A stretch of DNA of 64,000 nucleotides from Valencia hispanica (Eukaryota; Chordata; Actinopteri; Cyprinodontiformes; Valenciidae). The position numbers and the translations under genes were made by a program. The notes under the pieces are model-generated. The model did no database searches. It had not been told where the DNA came from and saw only the letters and a program-made list of their open reading frames with translations. The DNA is taken from assembly GCA_963556495.2 (NCBI GenBank), contig OY747716.1:29000318-29064317 (forward strand). The letters run 5' to 3'. Positions 10,720 to 22,560 of the stretch are shown piece by piece (position 1 is the first letter of the stretch; the number at the start of each line of letters is the position of its first letter).

Positions 10720-10935
10720 ATCGAACGCGATTGGTTGTTCAGTGTCGTCGTCACTCTTTTATGTGCACGCGCCTGTGGATTAATCATAGCTTAAGGATCA
10801 AAGCCTGAGTTGAAAGAGAAAGTTGATAACCTGCGTCATGGTACCAATTAAGCCTGATTGCATCGGTTTGGTTTTGTCGATTCAAAACCAATCCTGTAAC
10901 CCCGAGTTTGTTGAGCCACCTTCATGGTACAGGCC

Positions 10936-11920
10936 CCGGGTTCCTGTCGAGTTACTCTGAAGTTGGTGGTTATAGCCAAATGTAACATTTATTTCTAGGG
11001 TGGATCATAAAACATAGTCTACAGCTTAACTGGGCGCTCAAGTTTGAATATATTCTAAAAACTTCACAACACACATTTTTGTTTTTCTGGCTTAATTCCG
11101 GCTTGATTTGCAACCATTCTTCCCATTAGAAACGCTAGAGTTTATTTGAGTTTATTGGTTTCTTAGCACATAGCCTACTCAACTTTTAGGCGTGGTCAAA
11201 AAATAAATAGGTCTGGAATCGGGAGGATTCCAGAATCAGGATCATTGTCCTGCTGTAACATCGTGTCCAGGTTTTAACCATCAAGCTGTTGAGAAGTTTC
11301 AGAAGTTGGAGCTAGTTCTGGATTTTTTGTATTATTCCAAACACCCTACAGCTCTACAACCCTACAGGCCCTCCTCACTTGTACTTGCAAATCAGACCGC
11401 GTAGTACTTACAAAGTAAAAAGGCTGAGAATTTCTGCTATGTGCATGTTTTTTTAAAAAAATCCATGGTATGTAAGTTTTTGTCTTTTCTTTACGTGTTT
11501 TGACCCACTGCAATTTGTTGATGGTCCCTAAATGAACCAACTCAGCAAAGACCAAATTATGGAGTGGATTCTTCAGTCTTGCATTCAAAATACACCCCTA
11601 AAAAAAGACAGGTTAATTCATTGCATGGTTATGACTGATTTTGTTCTTTGGCAGTAAAAACAAACCTTGGTTTCTGAATACAGAAAAAAAGGCCTCAGCT
11701 AACAAAAGCCCTCCAAGATGTCAAAATCCTGAGCAGTTACTCCCATTCATCTTCATGTTGATCCTATTTCTTCAAAATACAACTGCAACAAAATGCTTGA
11801 TAGAAATAGTTTTTAAATTTAACATAAAATAGCTCCAGGATTTATTCATCCAAATACCATCAGTCCTCTTAATAACATGCAAGCTAAATAACACATTCCT
11901 CTGATCTTTTGATATGACAT
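10936..11920. other. Intergenic DNA, no supported feature
   Basis: This is AT-rich DNA. Short frames such as 11346-11588 on the minus strand have no recognisable domain. The stretch ACCAAATTATGGAGTGG (about 11550) resembles the interior of a dispersed repeat but could not be assigned. Confidence 0.4.
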
Positions 11921-12970
11921 CTTGCAAAAATATTCAGCTTCAGTCATGTTATTCAGTCCTGTTACAACCACAAATTTAATGTATTCATTTGGGATTTCAT
12001 ATAAAAATGTATATTTTTTTTAAAGTAAGGTATAGTTGTAAAGGAAAAAGATTCATGGCTTTTAGTCTTGCCAATTCAAATCTGAAGTGTGGTATGCATT
12101 CATACTGACTCTAGTGTGACATCCCAATCACCTGAATCACTTAATGAGATAATGTAATTAAAATGGAAATTTTGTTCAGAGAACATTAGTAAATAAACTG
12201 CATCGTGAAGACCAAAGAACACAGCAGACAGGTCAGCGATAGAGTAGTGGAGATGTTTAAGGCAGGGTTAGGTTATAAAGCAATATCCAAGCTTTGGACT
12301 TCTCATGGTGCTGTACAATCCATCATCTGAAAATGAAATTAATAGTATTACAGCAAACCTACCAATACACAGCCGTCCACCTCTGCTCTTGGGACTGTTC
12401 TGGAAATTATTGTGCAAAGGATGCTTCATAAAATGTAGTTGAACACCACTGAGCATCAACAGACAGTAACACAGACTGCTACAGGAGATCAGCCACTATC
12501 TACAACTGCTTTTTGAAGAAGCTTGGATATTTTGAAATTTTATTTCTAGTTTTTTCTAACAGAGTTGAAATGACACTTGAGTCTGCCATGAAAGTTCATC
12601 TTCCAGAACGGCAGTCACCCTCAACATGCAGCCAGAGCTACAATGGCATGGTTTAGATCGAAGGGTATTCATGTCTTAAAATGGCCTAGTCAAAGTCCAG
12701 ATCTAAACCCAATAGAGAATCTGTGGCAAGACTTACAAAGTGCGGTGCACAGATGTCAACATCCAGACGGACTGGGATTGAGCTACTCTACAAAGAAAAT
12801 GGGAAACAATTAAAAGATTAAATAAAAAAAATCACGGGCCCCAATACTTTTTGGATTATTCTAAAGAAAAAAAATAACACTACTTTGTGTTGGTCTGTAA
12901 CATAAAATGCAATTAGGTTTGCATTTGTAATGTAAAAACAATTAAAGGGGATATAATACTATAACACAGC
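11921..12970 (+). mobile_element. Eroded Tc1-like element
   Basis: The left repeat remnant (CTTGCAAAAATATTCAGCTT) is followed by the internal landmarks of Tc1: GACCAAAGAACACAGCAGACAG near 12210, a truncated catalytic core and CAAAGTCCAGATCTAAACCC near 12690, which encodes the PDLNPIENLW signature. The right end near 12950 is worn. Many indels and stops show it is old. Confidence 0.8.
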
Positions 12971-14430
12971 AATATTTGAAACTTTTTTAAAGGAAGACAA
13001 CAAACATCTGGTTTTTCATATTATATTCATCATAGCCATTTTATTTACTCTCATCACATTAGCAACATATATCAGTTCATATTCCAAAGGCTGAGTTCCA
13101 TCATATTAAATAGGAACAGAATAAATATTCACTTCTGAACCATTTGCCCACAACAACCCTCCAGGGTGGCCTTACATTGAACAGAAGGGCTCTTATAGAA
13201 CCAGCCTTAACGGACACCGGGCGTTCTTTTTACACACACACACAAACACACAGGCAAATAAATCATACACTCTCCCACACATTCCTACACACAGTACTGC
13301 AACGATCTGCAGTTTAGTTAGGGACACAGAAACTGCAGAGTGCAGTTAACTGGTGTGTACTGCAGCTGTTATGAATAAAGTGACAGAAACAAATGTACTA
13401 GGGTGGGTTAGCTCTTAATTCATTTCTTCTACATGAAAAATGCTATTCTGTGCATGTAATGGAAAAAATAGATAAAGAAAATCCATCAGGTTACACTAAG
13501 TGAGTGAGGAATTTGTAGTTAGCTAGACAAACTGTACAAACTGCAGAATAATTTTATTTCTTCCATCTTTCCGGTTTGCGTGTGGACTGGCAACAGAAAC
13601 TATGAAGACGATTTATTTGAGTTTGTTTTAGAGTGGAAACGACAATCAGAGACAGCGTATACATCCAACGAGACAATATTCTTCTCTTGATATTGCACAA
13701 CTCATAATGAATCCCTGATTATCAAAAGGATGTTTAACTGGTTTCAATTCAAAGTGACAGACTTTAGTGGATGACTGATGGATTTCTGTATTGCATTGTA
13801 ACTTTAGGGCTTAAACTAATATGAGCACAAAATAAACGTATTTCCAAAGTGAATACAAAACGTGTATAACCTTCTCAAAGGTCATATTTTTAAGAAACTT
13901 TAAAATGGACTTCAGGTTTTAAAATAGAAATTAAATTAAAAAAACAACTTTCTTCTTCAATTCTGATGGGATAGTTCTGTATCTAACCTGATAAGCAGTG
14001 CAGTATTATTTACAGCTCGTACTGATTAAACCAAACCTACAAGTGATTTGTATGGTCAGTTGTGAAAAAAAAGTCACGCATATCAGACATAAAAGTGTTA
14101 GAATCAGACTATTCAACGGTCGCTACAGGAGCTCCTAAAGCATAAAAGCCATTTACTGACAGACTTCTGAAGCCTGATGAAACAAGTAGCAACTAAGGTC
14201 ACAGGAGGAGCTAAATGACTTGCTGAAAACGTAGCATCTAAAAAAATAAAGTCTTTTTAATTCTCTGGATTTAAAGTTTCTTTCCTGTTCTGCAAACATT
14301 TGGTTCGACCTTTTTTTTTTTTTTTTTTTTTTACTTTGATGTTTTCAGAAAAACAAAACTTTGAAAGCGATATGTACACGCTAAGCCCACTTGGGCTAAG
14401 CCCACTTGGGCTTGAGCAGGAGTGGGCGGG
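12971..14430 (-). other. rnf6: Probable rnf6 3' untranslated region
   Basis: No transposon or coding similarity was found between the Tc1 remnant and the rnf6 stop codon. The stretch is AT-rich and carries several minus-strand AATAAA hexamers (plus-strand TTTATT at about 13039, 13553 and 13610), any of which could end the transcript. It also contains a 22-base poly-T run (about 14311-14332) and a short palindromic tandem repeat (14382-14411). The UTR extent is inferred. Confidence 0.5.
14382..14411. repeat. Tandem 15-bp palindromic repeat, two units
   Basis: Two identical units TAAGCCCACTTGGGC stand in tandem, and each contains a 12-bp near-palindrome (GCCCACTTGGGC). They lie 20 bp downstream of the rnf6 stop codon, in the 3' UTR. 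Confidence 0.85.
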
Positions 14431-17400
14431 TCAGTCATGATGCGCCGCATGGATGGGCTGCCTGCAGATGGGGCAGGTGTTGTTTTCAGAGAGCCAGCGG
14501 TCGATGCAGTGGACGTGGAACTCGTGGGAGCAGGGCAGACGCCGCAGCTTGTTGCCTTGGGCGTATTCGTTGATGCACACGCTGCAGGCGCGACCCATCT
14601 CGCCTTCGAGGCTGGCCTGACCGAACGTACGCGTGGATAGATTATCGATCTGCTCTTTGGTCAGGCCTCTGGGATGTTCGTCGTCTTCGTCGTCGTTGAG
14701 TAAAAAGAAGTGTGCCAACCTCAGGATGGGCAGGGTGCCATTTTCAACCAAGTTATTGGTGTCTCTGCTGTTTGCCCGACCGTCTGTGGAGTTAACTACT
14801 CCACCCCCAAATCTGGCCTGCCCGATGGGCTCGTCCTCACTCCTCACCTGGCCCTCCATCCCCTGAGCTGCCTCACCTGTCCCAGCCTGGCCAGGCCCAC
14901 TCTCATTTAAATGTAGTCGCCCGCTGCTGCTATCTGTGGCGCTAACGTCTGCATGGGTGGGTGCAACACTTTCAGAGCTTGCCTCCGTCTCCATGAGCGA
15001 GCTAAGCTCCCCAAACCCAGTCATAATCTGACGCAAGATGGAACGCAGGGCGGTGGAGTTGGGCTCTCCGAGGCCCGTCTCGCTGATGCGCCTCAATGGA
15101 ATCCGGATGGTGCTGACGTAGGTGCGGATCCCGGCTCGCTCCGAACGGGAGATGGTGCGTCTAAACCCACCGCTGTCGCTTTCGAACGTGACAGTGTTCT
15201 CCGCGACCCGCGCGCGGGATCGAGTTCTGCTGGCGATGCTGTCCCGGTCCCTGTTCTCGCCGGGCCGAATCCTTCTCACCTGCAGGTCCAGCATGATGGT
15301 CGGATGGCGTCTGACCGCTGAGCTTCCTGCTCCTGCTGCCGGCGACTCGCTCGCACGCTCCACCGTTTCCACAGCGGACTCGAGCACAGCGTCAGGTTCT
15401 GACACAATTCCCCCGGTCTCCATGGATACAGAGGCTGTGACGCCGCTCGGCTCACCAGTCTGGATCGTAGCCCCATTTGGACGGCTGCCGGATGGTGGGG
15501 GCGTTCCAGGCGTTCTGTTCAAAGGGGATCGACTTCTCCTTGGTGCACGAGATGAAGCTCCACTCCCCGCTGCAGCCCGGCGCGCTCGGCCACGTGATCG
15601 AGTCCTGCTGCTGCGCGACTCGAGTCCCCCAGCCTGGGGTTGTGATTCACCCTGCGGCGACACCCGAGGACAGTCTAGAGCCGCAGGTGTTTCATTACGT
15701 CCCTGCTCTACTTCCACGTTAAGAACTTGATGTTGAAATGGTGCGGTTTGATCAACTGGAGGACTGGGGACAGTGGGAGAAGGTGCTGATGAGTGCAAAG
15801 TAGACGCCCGCCTTTGAGTGGCGGCAGGGGCCATCTCTGCGGGAGGAAGTGTGGCGTTGCTCACGGACAGAGCGGTAGTACTGCTGCGCGTACGGCGGGT
15901 CTCGATCCTTCTTATGGCCGGCCTTGGAGAAGGATACGGAGCCGGCCTGAGTGTAGCTGAAGGCCGAGAGCTGGAGAGGGGGGAAGCAGTGCGGGCAGAG
16001 GGTGCAGAGGTGTTTGGAGGAGTTGCTGGCAGCTCTGGGGCATCCACAGAGTTCACTGCCTCAATATGCTCTCCCGGCTCGGGCTGATCGTGGTTTATGT
16101 TGATCTCGAGGCTGAAACGAAATTCCCCGCTGTTAGGATTGGTCCGGCTGACAGCCCTCCACGTCTGGTTGCCACTCTGGCCACTTCGAGTGGCATTACC
16201 AGTGCGCCTGAACGTGTTCAGCCACTCCAGTAATGAATCCCCATTAGAAGATTCTGCTCCAGCTTCTGTGCCCCCTACAAAAATATAATATGGACTAAAT
16301 TAATGTGCAACACATTTGAAAAAAACAAAGTCTTGTCAGTATCAATGTACACACAAAGCTATGACCTGTGAAGACGCGTGAATGACTAAATGATGCTTTT
16401 GTGATTTAATTTGAACTACTATGCTCTGAGGTTTATTTCATCAAAGCCACACAGTGCAGCCTTGCAACCACCAACTTCAACATCTTTTATTGGGACTTTA
16501 TGTGGCACAGCAACAGCAAGTAGTGCATAACTCTGAAGAGAAATACAAAATAAAAACTAAAATAATTTTACTTTGATGCTCCTAAATAAAATCCAGAACA
16601 ATTACCCTCAAAAATTTGTAATTTAATCTCAGTATAAATACATCTGTATTGTAAAGGCTTTAGAGGTTCGCTCGAGAACATTAGAGAACAAACAGCTTGA
16701 TCAAGACTTAGAAACACAGTAAACAAGTCAGGTATGAAGTTGTAGAACCATTTTCTAGTCATACTGACCAGTCCAAAAGCTTTGCAGTAGACCCACATCC
16801 ACAGATTCATGTGGTAGCCATCTTGGGGTTAAATGCCTTGCCCAGGAGTAGATCAACAGCTGAAAGGAGGACGCTGGAGTTGAACCCAGAGGGGCAGTAG
16901 CCCAAGAGTTGGGTTATAAAGCAGCTTTGAATGTCTCATGGAGCACTGATCAATCTGTCCTCTGTAGATGGATGTCTGGTATAACTGCAAACCTACCAAG
17001 CCATCCACCATAACCATCAGGCCAGGAGGGCATTAATCAGAATAGATGCCAAGAGGCCCAGAGTATCTTTTGAGGAGCTGCAAAGATCTACAGCTAAGGC
17101 AGAAGATTCTGATGATAAGATAGCTTGTAGTTGTGCGTTTCACAAATCTGGCATTTATGAGTTTGTCTTGGGTTGCTGTGTCTCAATGAAAAGAGTCGAG
17201 GAATGGGCGGAGTCTCCTGCTACACGTCAATGGGCCCATGAGCAAGGGGAATCTGCACTTCAGTGTAGAAATATCTGTGTGCTTTTGAGACTGTGGCTCC
17301 AGTATAAACACTTTAAGGGGTCGGTATGATGAAACATGGTGGTGGCAGCATCATGCAGTGGGAATTAAAATTTGTCAGCAGTGATAGGAAAGCCGGTTCA

Positions 17401-18628
17401 AGTGAAGGCGATGATGTATGAAGATAAATACAGACCAATCTGGGAGGAAAACCTGTTAGGCTGTAGCTTCTAACCGATAAATTCTCTGTACTCTAAATGA
17501 CAACAGCTTCGAGGGACGTTCTTGTCTCAGGATGACCCAGTTAAACTCCAGACCTAAATCCTTCTTAAGCCAAGAGGAGCCGGCAAAAAGTTCTGCCTCC
17601 GGATATGAAAAGCTGGTAGAGCTATATTCCAACATATTCTAACCTCACAGGGCTGCATAAAAATACACAATACATTTTAGATTTTTATTTGTAACAACAA
17701 CAAAAAAAAGAATTAAAGCCACGTATCAGCTCCTTCCACTTCACAATAATGCACTACTTTGTGTTGGTCTGCTCCATAAAATACACTTCGCTTTGCAGTT
17801 GTAGCTTGTCAAAATTCGAAAATGTTCAAAGTGCAAACATACTTTTGCAAAGCAACAAGTATTCTATTGTGCACAAGCCAGATTTTGGGAGTTTAGATAG
17901 AGTCCCTCCCCCCTTCCCCTTCCTACCTGCCCCTCCTCTTCCTCCGGCCCCTCTCTCGTCTCCTCCGTTGCTACTGCTTTGCTGTTCTCCAGAATCAGCA
18001 GTCTGTGATTGCTGCTCAGTGTGGGGCTGAGACGACACCCGCTCTTTGGCTCCATCCAGACGCTGACGGAGCTCCTCTGCAGTCACCTCCCCTATAAAAC
18101 ATGATACGTAGGAACATGAAGGCTAATATACTGTAAATTGTACAAAATGTAACATGCATGTAACACAGAAATGTTCAAACCTAGAGTACATAACTTTAAA
18201 TGAGTAAAAGAAAGGAAAGGTGCTTTTACACAATAAATAGAAATAATTTGAAGGATCTCAGCATTTGATCCAAACTATGTTTTAATCCTTTGTTCAACTC
18301 TAGCCTAAAACTAACCTCTGGATTCAAGGAGCTGAAAATGGGCTGAACATTTCGACAGCCAACAGCTATTGTGAAAAACAAACCCGCATCGAAAAAATCT
18401 AATCCTCAAAAGGCAAATTAAAGACAGGAGGTAATATTAAAGAAAAAATGTACAGTCCATTAAGGGTTAATCAGGGTGTATCCTACCAGGAGTGCCCAGC
18501 AGATTGCCATCTCTCATCAGGCGGTACTCTTCTTCACTCAGCTCATTAATGAAGTTGTAATATGCCTCCTCCCGTCGAAGACGCTCTGCCTGCCTCCGCC
18601 TTTCGCTTCCCCCACCAGGAGGGTCCAT
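14431..18628 (-). CDS. rnf6: E3 ubiquitin-protein ligase RNF6
   Basis: This is a RING-H2 ubiquitin ligase of the RNF6/RLIM family, nuclear and involved in turnover of transcription regulators in characterised vertebrates. Coding exons: 18628-18487, 18091-17927 and 16274-14431, joined in phase (142+165+1844 nt, 716 codons plus stop); human RNF6 is about 685. The N-terminus has the family segment [12 protein letters not shown] and LLGTPG. Exon 3 begins with [20 protein letters not shown], followed by a basic, Ser/Arg-rich middle and the conserved [19 protein letters not shown]. The C-terminal RING-H2 (about residues 666-706) has C-x2-[10 protein letters not shown] and CPIC zinc ligands. The start at 18628 follows an acceptor (CCACAG) within 15 bases, so upstream exons are untranslated. 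RLIM is the close alternative; adjacency to cdk8 favours rnf6. Intron 2 holds a Tc1 remnant. Confidence 0.93.
16450..17860 (+). mobile_element. Eroded Tc1-like element in rnf6 intron
   Basis: Tc1 landmarks run from TCTTTTATTGGGACTTTATG (near 16483) to CATACTTTTGCAAAG at the right end. Inside are CATGGTGGTGGCAGCATCATG near 17335 and a CAGTTAAACTCCAGACCTAAATCC core near 17530. A separate repeat of the type GTTAAATGCCTTGCCCAGGA (about 16755-16910) interrupts it and looks like a second, nested insertion. The element is antisense to rnf6. Confidence 0.75.
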
Positions 18629-19364
18629 CACCACCAAACGTGCTGTGGGGGGCAGATGGGTTTCACCATTAGTCATACATGCAATCGCAGCAGTACACAA
18701 GTTGACATGCAGTTCTGTTCAAAACAGTAGTGTGTTTAAAAAAGCAAGTAATGCTCAAAAAGCCTAATTTCAGAACAGATGCATTGGGAACATGCACTTT
18801 CAACTCAAAATAAAATAAAACATGTTTCAGCGTTATCACTTTGCAGAAATGCCTACATTTTATCAACAAACTCAAAGATGTACTGTACGAGGCAAGAAAA
18901 CGACTCAAGATTGTTTAACCCCTCTGAGAACTGCTTCACGTCGTATGGAGCCGACCAACAACTAGCACCTGTGAGCGGGTATTCCAGCCAGAGCCAGAGA
19001 TGATTGCACTACATTCCTCCACCTCTGAATTTCTTGATTTTGCCTCAGAAACAGCTCGTCTGATGTCACCACCGCCGCTGCTCCAAACCATTTATCATGT
19101 TGGTCTCATTGGAACCAAGATGCTGCTCCTTTACCCATTTCAAGGACATTTCTTCTTTGGCATAAGGCAACATGACCTCTTCCGGGTATCTCAACGTATT
19201 CAAACTGAATGTATAAAATAGAATAGAAAGGCCTGACATCAAAGTTTGAGAAACATTCCCAAATAATGATGCCAACACCTCCACGCTTTGGAGTCATCTG
19301 ATAAACTGGCTACCCCTGGAAGAACATTTATTCCATCCGTCTGTAAAACCATTCATCTCTAGAC

Positions 19365-19585
19365 CAGTGGTGTCCATTAGTCAGTCCTCAAGTGACAGTA
19401 TCCTGCATGTTTTACTTATTTCCCTGGTTCAACACACCTGAATCAAATGATGGTTCATTAGTTGGCCTCTGCAGAACTTTGCCATGTTGGGGAGGTAGTT
19501 GGACCTTTTGAATCAGCCATGTTGGAGCAGAGACATCTAAAACTGGCAGGACACCGGCCCCTTGAAGGCTGGAGCGGGACACCCA
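19365..19585. mobile_element. Short hAT-like MITE, older copy
   Basis: It starts CAGTGGTGTCCATTAGTCAG and ends with GGAGCGGGACACCC, a degraded inverse of the start. The interior shares CCTGCATGTTTTA, ACACACCTGA and CATGTTGGGGAGG with the copy at 19873-20079. No clear 8-bp target duplication was seen. Confidence 0.55.
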
Positions 19586-19872
19586 TCCTCTGAGACAAAG
19601 AGGGAACTCCCCTGTGCTCCGTTTTTACAACACATACCCTCTGTAGCATGCACCATGACTGTTGTTTTCTATCACTCTGCAACCTTAGAATAAATTGCCC
19701 ACCATGTAGAAACAAGCAAATAACAGTGATATAGTCAGACTGCCCTTATTTTGAATGGTGTGATATTCCAGAATGCTGGACAGGGGTAAACATCCAAAAG
19801 CTCTTTGAATCTACCGTGGACAAGTGAGCAATTGTTATGTAGAACTAAATATGCATGTATATTGGTGTAAAG

Positions 19873-20079
19873 CAGTGTCTCTCAATCTTTGTCCTCACGT
19901 CCTGCATGTTTTAGCTGTTTCCCTGCTGCCACACACCTGATTGACAGGTAATTAACAGGCTTCTGCAGCATTTCGCATGCTGAGGAGGTGAGGCAATCAA
20001 TTGAATGGGGTGTGCTGGGGCAGAAACATCTATAACATGCAGGGCAGTGGGCCCTGAGGACCAGGGTTGAGAATCACTG
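19873..20079. mobile_element. 207-bp hAT MITE with 8-bp target-site duplication
   Basis: CAGTGTCTCTCAATC at the left and GGGTTGAGAATCACTG at the right are imperfect inverted repeats. The element is flanked by a perfect direct repeat GTGTAAAG (19865-19872 and 20080-20087), the 8-bp duplication typical of hAT transposition. There is no coding capacity. Confidence 0.85.
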
Positions 20080-20847
20080 GTGTAAAGCAATGCAACTGTT
20101 CGGTTAAAGCCCTCTTTCAAGGATCTACCGAAGGCAGCCCACACCATCGCTACTTCATTGACGCAAATGGTTTCTACAGCTGGGTAAGGCTACGACGTCC
20201 GTGCTAGCACTTACCCTGAAGGTAAAAGCAGTAAAGTCATCCTAATTCGACACGTGGATAGATGGTTTATCTACTAATATGATAAAGTTTCTCTCAAAGT
20301 GCCAACATTATTCAGATTACGATAGCATCTACGGAAAACCAAATAGACAGCAGCTAACGCAGCATAAAGGCTGGCGTTGTCGTCCCAGCCCGCAACCAAT
20401 CACCGCACTAGTCTCCATGAGTGATACCCCAGGCATCCAATCAGAGCTCCGCAAAGGCGGGCGATTGGAGGCTAAACGGAGTTTTCCTCCATGTAAACGC
20501 AGAGCAGCGAAGGAAAGACAAAGAATCCCTTCAGCACATTTGAATGAGGCTAAATAAGATGTTTGCAAACGGTGGTGGAAATTATGTTACAGACGAAACA
20601 CAACCTTTGTAGACGTTTCAAGTCCGCAAGGCGTCATTTAAATGCGCAACGTCTCGGTGTTAACTGAGCCTAGCGTATTAGCATTAGCGAGTAGCAATCA
20701 GTCGACACCACAGCAAATTGCCAGAAAAACTCAACATTACGCTCATGACAAATAATCTTATGAAACAGATAACAAATGTGACACATGACACTTGCTTGGA
20801 TCATACATCAATAACTGGTGACTATGATATTTAAGCGATTAAAGTAC

Positions 20848-20935
20848 CTGACAAAGCAGCTGTAATATGGACGGTTCTCTCAGCTCTCTCCTCTCTCAAA
20901 CCAAGATGGGACCAGTCGTCCCAATTCTAATACGG
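20848..20935 (-). other. rnf6: Probable untranslated first exon of rnf6
   Basis: On the minus strand a consensus donor (GTCAG|GTACTT, exon edge at 20848) follows a purine-rich leader. The sequence upstream (20940-21000) has GGGCG and a TGACG motif. The position, about 2.2 kb before the acceptor at 18643, fits a non-coding first exon; the transcription start itself cannot be fixed. Confidence 0.4.
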
Positions 20936-22240
20936 TCCGTCAAAAACAGCGTCAGTTCTTCGTTAGTTCCTTTGAAACTCAACGCCCATTTCGTCACCTA
21001 ATTAAAAAGGGAATAAAAAATACAAAAGAAGTACTTCTTTTTTTTCCATTAATGCAGTGAGACAGAAAATCTAATTGGATAATTAAGTGGAAAAAACACT
21101 ATTTATTGTTGACTTTTCTTTAATATCAGCCAGACTCACATCGAATAGTTTGTCTCTTGTAGCAGTTTTGATATGGGCAACATAACCCAGAGCGCCACTG
21201 TGCAAAACCCCAACACCACAGTTGTGCCCAGACATGGTTTTATTTCTTCCTAATTTCTATATCTAGTCAGTGGGTAAACAGCGCCTCTTAATTTGTGGAT
21301 ACATCTAAACAGGATGTGAATCTTTTAAATACAGGTTGAGAGAAAGGGACCTGTGAAAACCAAGAAAAAACTTTAACAAATATATTTCTTAAGTATCAAA
21401 GGGCAGGAAAAACAGGTTTTATGGTAAAACCTCAAATTAGTTTCTCTATATTGATTTGTAAATTTTTCTGTCAAACCTTTATTTTGTGAAATCAAAGAGG
21501 TTCATAGTAGAAGTTTGATATGATGATAATAATAATAATAATAATAATTATTATTATTATAATCATCATTTTCATAATGATGATGATAATAATGATAATA
21601 ATAAAAATTACCAATAATAATTGTCATTATTTATGGAAGACCTAAAACAACTAATTAAAGTTTTTGCTATTGTTCATTAGTGTTTTTTTATATTTTCCCC
21701 CCTCTTTATTTACATGTTTTTTTAAAATCAGATCCCTGCTTCAAGGGGTGTTTACTCTCCCTCTGTACAACTGGATTTTTCTCCAGTTGTACACGTTTTG
21801 AGATGTATGTCAGAACACTGCGTGGATTTAAGGAAACTTTGGCTGCAGTAAAACACACAGAGGCAGCTTCTTAAGAGGAGTGGTTGACAGGAATGGTCAC
21901 ATTTCCTTTTCAAATATCTATTAATAATTTGAACATAACTCCTGTAAAAATCATATGGTCTTGTTAAAGTGTTAGTATTACTAGTCAATATATTTTGCTT
22001 ACGTTTTGCCAACCGATGAAATATCCATTATGACTTTAAAGATCATTGGACTCAAGCTCAGACTCAAAGATGTACATTTGAACCTCCTTGGACTCTAATT
22101 AATTACGAGTGCTTCAGAATCAGTCAAATTAAGGCAAATGTTGCTTGTCCACGATGGTGTTTAATAATTGCCAGTTGATCACATTAGTTCTATAGCCTCT
22201 TTTGATATTATCAACCCAAGTTCAAATTAAGCAGAATTAA
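20936..22240. other. rnf6-cdk8 intergenic spacer, no gene
   Basis: The genes are head to head with roughly 3.4 kb between their 5' ends. Apart from the microsatellite at 21519 and AT-rich DNA nothing was recognised here. Confidence 0.5.
21519..21625. repeat. (AAT)n/(ATT)n microsatellite with hairpin symmetry
   Basis: A run of ATA repeats passes directly into the complementary ATT repeats, then ATC/GAT units, so the tract can fold back on itself. Confidence 0.85.
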
Positions 22241-22244
22241 CAAA

Positions 22245-22560
22245 GGCGTTTTTTTCAGTATGCTTCTTAAAAACTTTATTGTGTGTAATCCAGAAGTAGA
22301 AATCAATACTTCATTGCCCAGCTCTGTTGTTATTGTCACAACACATCTACTGGGGAGAGAAAAAATACACATCTGGGTGGTATCTTTCAATATTATGTTG
22401 TTTTTGTTTTTGTGTGTGTGTGTGTTTTGCAGCTTGTTACAGGTTTTCTTCCAGGACTGTCCTGTATCCAGCTCCATCTAACTATCCTCCCAGCTACCCT
22501 GTCTCTGCTGAAGAAAAAGCCTCTCCACAGCATATTGCTGCCACCACAATGTTTTAAAGT
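22245..22560 (-). mobile_element. Tc1-like fragment, antisense
   Basis: The plus strand reads the inverse of a Tc1 core: GTTTTCTTCCAGGACTGTCC, TCTCTGCTGAAGAAAAAGCC and a CACAGCATATTGCTGCCACC stretch (inverse of the GGTGGCAGCATCATGCT landmark). About 300 bp remain. Confidence 0.7.

Larger units (their letters stand above)
8302..10935. mobile_element. PIF/Harbinger transposon with transposase and Myb-like genes
   Basis: A perfect 17-bp inverted repeat bounds the element: GGGCCTGTACCATGAAG at 8302-8318 and its reverse complement at 10919-10935. The flanking bases read CGG on both sides, consistent with a 3-bp target duplication. Inside, two genes converge: a Harbinger transposase on the plus strand (8571 onward) and a Myb/SANT-like accessory gene on the minus strand (10719 down to about 9284). 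This two-gene layout is the hallmark of autonomous PIF/Harbinger elements. The transposase is truncated, so this copy cannot be autonomous. Confidence 0.9.
18643..20847 (-). other. rnf6: rnf6 first intron with MITE insertions
   Basis: This is the stretch between the untranslated first exon and the exon bearing the start codon. It contains two short hAT-type MITEs (19365-19585 and 19873-20079). A GC-richer patch at 20320-20570 has CCAAT pentamers at about 20396 and 20436 and ATTGG at about 20465, which could be regulatory; nothing else is recognised. Confidence 0.45.

Noticed and set aside
15122..15730. Plus-strand frame opposite the rnf6 last exon
   Set aside because: It is antisense to a well-supported coding exon with a low-complexity composition effect.
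14431..18628. rlim in place of rnf6
   Set aside because: The two are close paralogues, but adjacency to cdk8 and the middle-region sequence favour rnf6.
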